Notes under the pieces: model-generated
Databases searched by the model: none
What the model saw: the letters and a program-made list of their open reading frames with translations, nothing else
What the model was told of the DNA's origin: nothing
Translations under genes and position numbers: made by a program
Part shown: positions 5,207-8,011 of the stretch, in pieces
Layout of the letters: each line of letters opens with the position of its first letter
How positions within the stretch are numbered: position 1 is the first letter of the stretch
Source of the DNA: Terriglobales bacterium
GTDB taxonomy: Bacteria > Acidobacteriota > Terriglobia > Terriglobales > Acidobacteriaceae
Assembly: GCA_015655365.1 (NCBI GenBank)
Contig: JAATFE010000425.1
Span: 1-8,011, forward strand
DNA length: 8,011 nt
Direction of reading: 5' to 3'

Positions 5207-8011
5207 CTACGGCGTCGTCTTGTAGATTTCCGCCTCAATCACGGTCAGAATCGGTTTGGCAGGCTGCTCCGCTTGTGAGGCAGTGGCTCCCGCCAGTTCC
5301 TTGATCTGCCCAAACTCGTTGCCCTTCGCGGGGCTGCCAGTCAGGGCAATACGCAGATGCGTCCCCAACTCGGGCTTCAGCTTCAGCGTCGCATAGCCGA
5401 GGCTGGTGGGCGTCGCTCCCTCCCAAACCGTCTTGCCATCCAAGGTCACCCGCAGAGGGGAGTGCAGTTGGCGGAATCCGCCCAGCTTCACGTCGATCTG
5501 CTCCGGCGTTTCCGCCTTGGCAAAGACATACTCGATCCACGCATTCTGCAGCGTTCCGTCGCTGGACCAGGATGTGGTTTCGTCGTCGTCCTGGCTCTGG
5601 CCGGTCTTGTCGGCATTGGATCCTGCCGTCACCGAGTCCAGTGCGATGGGGAACCGCGACTGCTTGAACGAAGGTCCTGCCGGCGTTGGCCCGCGCTTCA
5701 AGTTGGAAGGCAGTGCCGCGGCTGGCATGTAGGTCGAGAGCCCATCCTGCGTCGCAACCGGCAGCGAAGTGAGTTCCACCTCCGCCGTCTTCAGCCTTTT
5801 CGCTTCCGCGCGCAGTTGGATCGTTCCTGCCGTGGGCAGCGAGCGGAGAATCACGCGATTCACACCGTTTTCCACCGGCAGCGTCTTCGCCAGGATGTAG
5901 TTGTCCTCGTGCAGCAGCGGTGTCGGCGGAGTGGTAGAAAGCCCCTTGTTGTCGTTGGCGGCGGTATTCACGGGCACCGGGGTAGCCGAGCCCTGGGCAA
6001 TTCCGCCCCGCCATTCCGCGTTTCCGCTCAGCGTAAAGTGCACCACATTCAGTGCAGTCGGGCAGCGCCGTCCCTCGGCATCCACCACTTCCACGTCCAC
6101 CAGCGCCATGTCGGCGCCGTCGGCGCGCAATCCGCCCGGCCCGGTATGCGGGGTCAGCCGCAGGGCCACAGCCGGTCCCGCCGTATGCAACTCGGCCGTC
6201 GCCACCTGCTTTCCCTGCGCATCGTAGCCAATGGCTTCCAGCGTTCCCGGCTCAAACGCGACCTTGTCGAGAGTGAATAGGAATCCGCTCGACTGCACTC
6301 CATCGCCCAGCGACCGTCCGTTCAGCCTCAGTTCCACCCGGCTGGCGGTCGAAACCACGTATACCGGCTTCACGGTGCCGGCCGCATAGTTCCAATGGCC
6401 AATGATGTGGATGCCCGGATGTTCGACATCCACCCAGCCGTCCCACATCGCCTGGTGGGCAAAGTAGGCGTCCTTGGTCAGCCGCATGGCGTCCACTTCG
6501 CCGCTGCGCCGGTAGTTGTTGTCGCCGCGGTAATGCGTATTCGAGTCGGAAAACACGATGTTGGCGCCGCCCGAGTTTACCCGCGTTCCCGTGCCCGGCC
6601 GCGCTACATAGTAGTCGTACCAGCGCTTCACATCCTCAATGGCGTGCGAATCCTGGTTGCGGTTGTAGTCGGGCGAGTCCGTGTGGAACGGCGCAGAATA
6701 CCGGTCCCAGAATTTGCGTGAGCCTTCGTCGCGGGAGTACTCGTGCATCCACACGGGCTTGGTCGCGCTCTTGTCGATGTAGAGCATCTCCCCGCCGTAC
6801 TCGGCCACCTTGCTGGCCAGCATCTCTCGCGCACCGATTGCCCGCCCGCCGTGCGGATCGAACTCGTCGCGCACCTTCTTCATCTCTGCCATGTGCTCGT
6901 CGCCGATGCCCTTGTTGCCGCACTCGTAGAACAGGATGCTGGGGTTGTTACGGTTGTAGAGGATCGCGTCGCGCATCAACTCCACCCGCTGCTCCCACTG
7001 CCGCCCTTTGGAGTCGCCCTCGGCATCGCCTGCCGGCATGGACTCGATCAACCCTACCCGGTCAGAGGACTCCACGTCCTGCTTCCACGGCGTCACATGC
7101 ATCCAGCGAACCAGGTTGGCGTTCCCGTCTACCATCAAGCCATTGCTCAGGTCGCTCATCCACGCCGGCACCGAGAGACCCACCGCCGGCCATTCATTGG
7201 TGGTGCGCTGAGCATAGCCGTGGAAATCGATCACACGGTCGTTCAGCCGCACCATGCCGTTGGCAAACTCCGTCTTGCGGAAGCCGGTGCGCGTGTTCAC
7301 CACATCCACCGTCCGTTGGCCTTCCGTCAGCTTGGTCGTCACCGTATACAGATAGCCGTAACCCCAACTCCAGAAGTTCAGGTCCTTCGTTACGGCCGAG
7401 GCCGTCAGGGTGCGCGTTTCTCCGGGGGCCAGTGTGACCTTGCCGCCGTCGATCCGGCTCACGACCTTGCCGTCCATGTCCTCGATTTCGACCAGATAAT
7501 CCACCGTCCGCGGCGCACTCTCTTCGTTGCGCACCTGCGACTCCACCGTGATCCGGGCCGAGCGCCGCGGGATGTCGAACTCGCTGGCCCACACATAGAC
7601 CCCGGTCGTCCCCAATTGCGAGTAGAGCGGCAGCGTCTGGTAGAGCTTTCCGGTCACATGCAGCCATACGCTTTTGCTGATGCCCCCGTAGTTGGCATAG
7701 AAGTTGGCGTTGTTCCAGTGATAGGCGGCGCCGGTGGCTTTCTCTTTATAGTCCCAGCGGTTGTCCGTTCTCACCGCCAGCACATTCTCCTCCGGCGCAG
7801 GCCTCACGGCATCTGAAATATCGAAGCCGAAGGCCATCACCCCGTCCTCGTGCCGCCCGATCGATTTCCCATTCAGATACACCTCGCCGGCCTGGCGAAT
7901 GCCCTCGAACTCCACAAAGACCTTCTGGCCCCTACTTCCCGCAGGCAGCCGGAAGTGCTTGCGATACCAGGCGATACCGACCGGCAGATCGTGGATGCTG
8001 ACGCGAAAGGC
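5207..8011 (-). CDS. Family-2 glycoside hydrolase with C-terminal discoidin-like domain, 5' end cut by window edge
   Basis: The frame is open from the right edge (first codon 8011-8009) to TAG at 5207-5209, giving 934 residues. The GTG at 7915 is internal, since family sequence (GIAWYRKHFRLP) continues upstream of it. By alignment with the neighbouring GH2, roughly 90 N-terminal residues are missing, including any signal peptide. In window numbering: sugar-binding domain to about 125 (YLNGKSIGRHEDG; NYGGISKSVWLHV), Ig-like domain to about 250 (ITVESQVRNEES), TIM barrel about 252-545, DUF4982-like domain 545-610 (RVELRLNGRSLG), an Ig-like domain to about 700, and an F5/8 type C-like sandwich about 787-905 (DDDETTSWSSDG; WIEYVF). 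The likely nucleophile is E424 in WMHEYSRDEG (6742-6740). Where GH2 enzymes have the acid/base Glu in a GNE motif, this one reads YECGNKGIGDE, with K367 at 6913-6911. The barrel otherwise looks intact. It is probably a GH2 exo-glycosidase of the beta-galactosidase-like group, but activity and substrate are unsure. Confidence 0.92.
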   Translation of the reverse strand, partial: AFRVSIHDLPVGIAWYRKHFRLPAGSRGQKVFVEFEGIRQAGEVYLNGKSIGRHEDGVMAFGFDISDAVRPAPEENVLAVRTDNRWDYKEKATGAAYHWNNANFYANYGGISKSVWLHVTGKLYQTLPLYSQLGTTGVYVWASEFDIPRRSARITVESQVRNEESAPRTVDYLVEIEDMDGKVVSRIDGGKVTLAPGETRTLTASAVTKDLNFWSWGYGYLYTVTTKLTEGQRTVDVVNTRTGFRKTEFANGMVRLNDRVIDFHGYAQRTTNEWPAVGLSVPAWMSDLSNGLMVDGNANLVRWMHVTPWKQDVESSDRVGLIESMPAGDAEGDSKGRQWEQRVELMRDAILYNRNNPSILFYECGNKGIGDEHMAEMKKVRDEFDPHGGRAIGAREMLASKVAEYGGEMLYIDKSATKPVWMHEYSRDEGSRKFWDRYSAPFHTDSPDYNRNQDSHAIEDVKRWYDYYVARPGTGTRVNSGGANIVFSDSNTHYRGDNNYRRSGEVDAMRLTKDAYFAHQAMWDGWVDVEHPGIHIIGHWNYAAGTVKPVYVVSTASRVELRLNGRSLGDGVQSSGFLFTLDKVAFEPGTLEAIGYDAQGKQVATAELHTAGPAVALRLTPHTGPGGLRADGADMALVDVEVVDAEGRRCPTALNVVHFTLSGNAEWRGGIAQGSATPVPVNTAANDNKGLSTTPPTPLLHEDNYILAKTLPVENGVNRVILRSLPTAGTIQLRAEAKRLKTAEVELTSLPVATQDGLSTYMPAAALPSNLKRGPTPAGPSFKQSRFPIALDSVTAGSNADKTGQSQDDDETTSWSSDGTLQNAWIEYVFAKAETPEQIDVKLGGFRQLHSPLRVTLDGKTVWEGATPTSLGYATLKLKPELGTHLRIALTGSPAKGNEFGQIKELAGATASQAEQPAKPILTVIEAEIYKTTP

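Noticed and set aside
4414..5304. Plus-strand open frame of 296 codons opposite the complete GH2 gene and the intergenic gap
   Set aside because: It shows no domain pattern, and the minus-strand gene has a signal peptide and catalytic motifs, so this is a shadow frame.
5357..6280. Plus-strand open frame of 307 codons opposite the 3' part of the first GH2 gene
   Set aside because: The composition is dominated by Arg and Gly with no family motifs, as expected for an antisense frame in GC-rich DNA.
6743..7816. Long plus-strand open frame of 357 codons opposite the first GH2 gene
   Set aside because: It is rich in His, Arg and Val with no recognisable domain and lies fully opposite a GH2 frame with clear family motifs. 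Long antisense frames are common in high-GC genes.
7913..7915. GTG at 7915 as the start of the first GH2 gene
   Set aside because: The same frame continues to the window edge with conserved GH2 sequence (VGIAWYRKHFRLP), so the true start lies outside the window.

Overview
The window (about 60% GC or more by eye) carries three genes, all on the minus strand, so it reads right to left. Two are family-2 glycoside hydrolases (GH2), and the third is a large TonB-dependent outer-membrane receptor with an N-terminal carboxypeptidase-regulatory-like domain. This receptor style (Oar/SusC-like, with a lead of the type ALEGTITDATGAVIPNATV and a CSTASNC segment) is highly expanded in soil Acidobacteriota of class Terriglobia (Terriglobus, Granulicella, Edaphobacter, Acidobacterium). 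I infer that kind of host from protein style only. No rRNA, tRNA, transposase, integrase or CRISPR repeats were found.

In transcription order: (1) 8011-5207 is the C-terminal 934 residues of a GH2 enzyme whose N-terminus lies beyond the right edge. It ends in a discoidin (F5/8 type C)-like domain, and it has Lys where GH2 enzymes normally have the acid/base Glu. (2) 5206-5086 is a 121-base gap with a perfect 10-bp hairpin that lacks a U-tract, followed by a good ribosome-binding site. (3) 5085-2659 is a complete secreted GH2 enzyme with a signal peptide and both expected catalytic glutamates. (4) 2624-2565 is a long hairpin ending in TTTT, the likely terminator of the GH2 pair. (5) 2564-2316 is an AT-rich leader with inverted and direct repeats, the probable control region of the receptor gene. 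(6) 2315-1 is the receptor gene, cut off by the left edge inside its beta-barrel.

The layout looks like a small carbohydrate-utilisation locus: two exported GH2 exo-glycosidases trim beta-linked sugars from a glycan, and a receptor next to them may import the released or partly trimmed oligosaccharide. The actual glycan cannot be read from the sequence. No SusD-like partner, regulator gene or inner-membrane transporter is visible in this window. The points most worth a second look are the GNE-to-GNK change in the first GH2, the two RNA hairpins, and the repeat-rich leader of the receptor gene.
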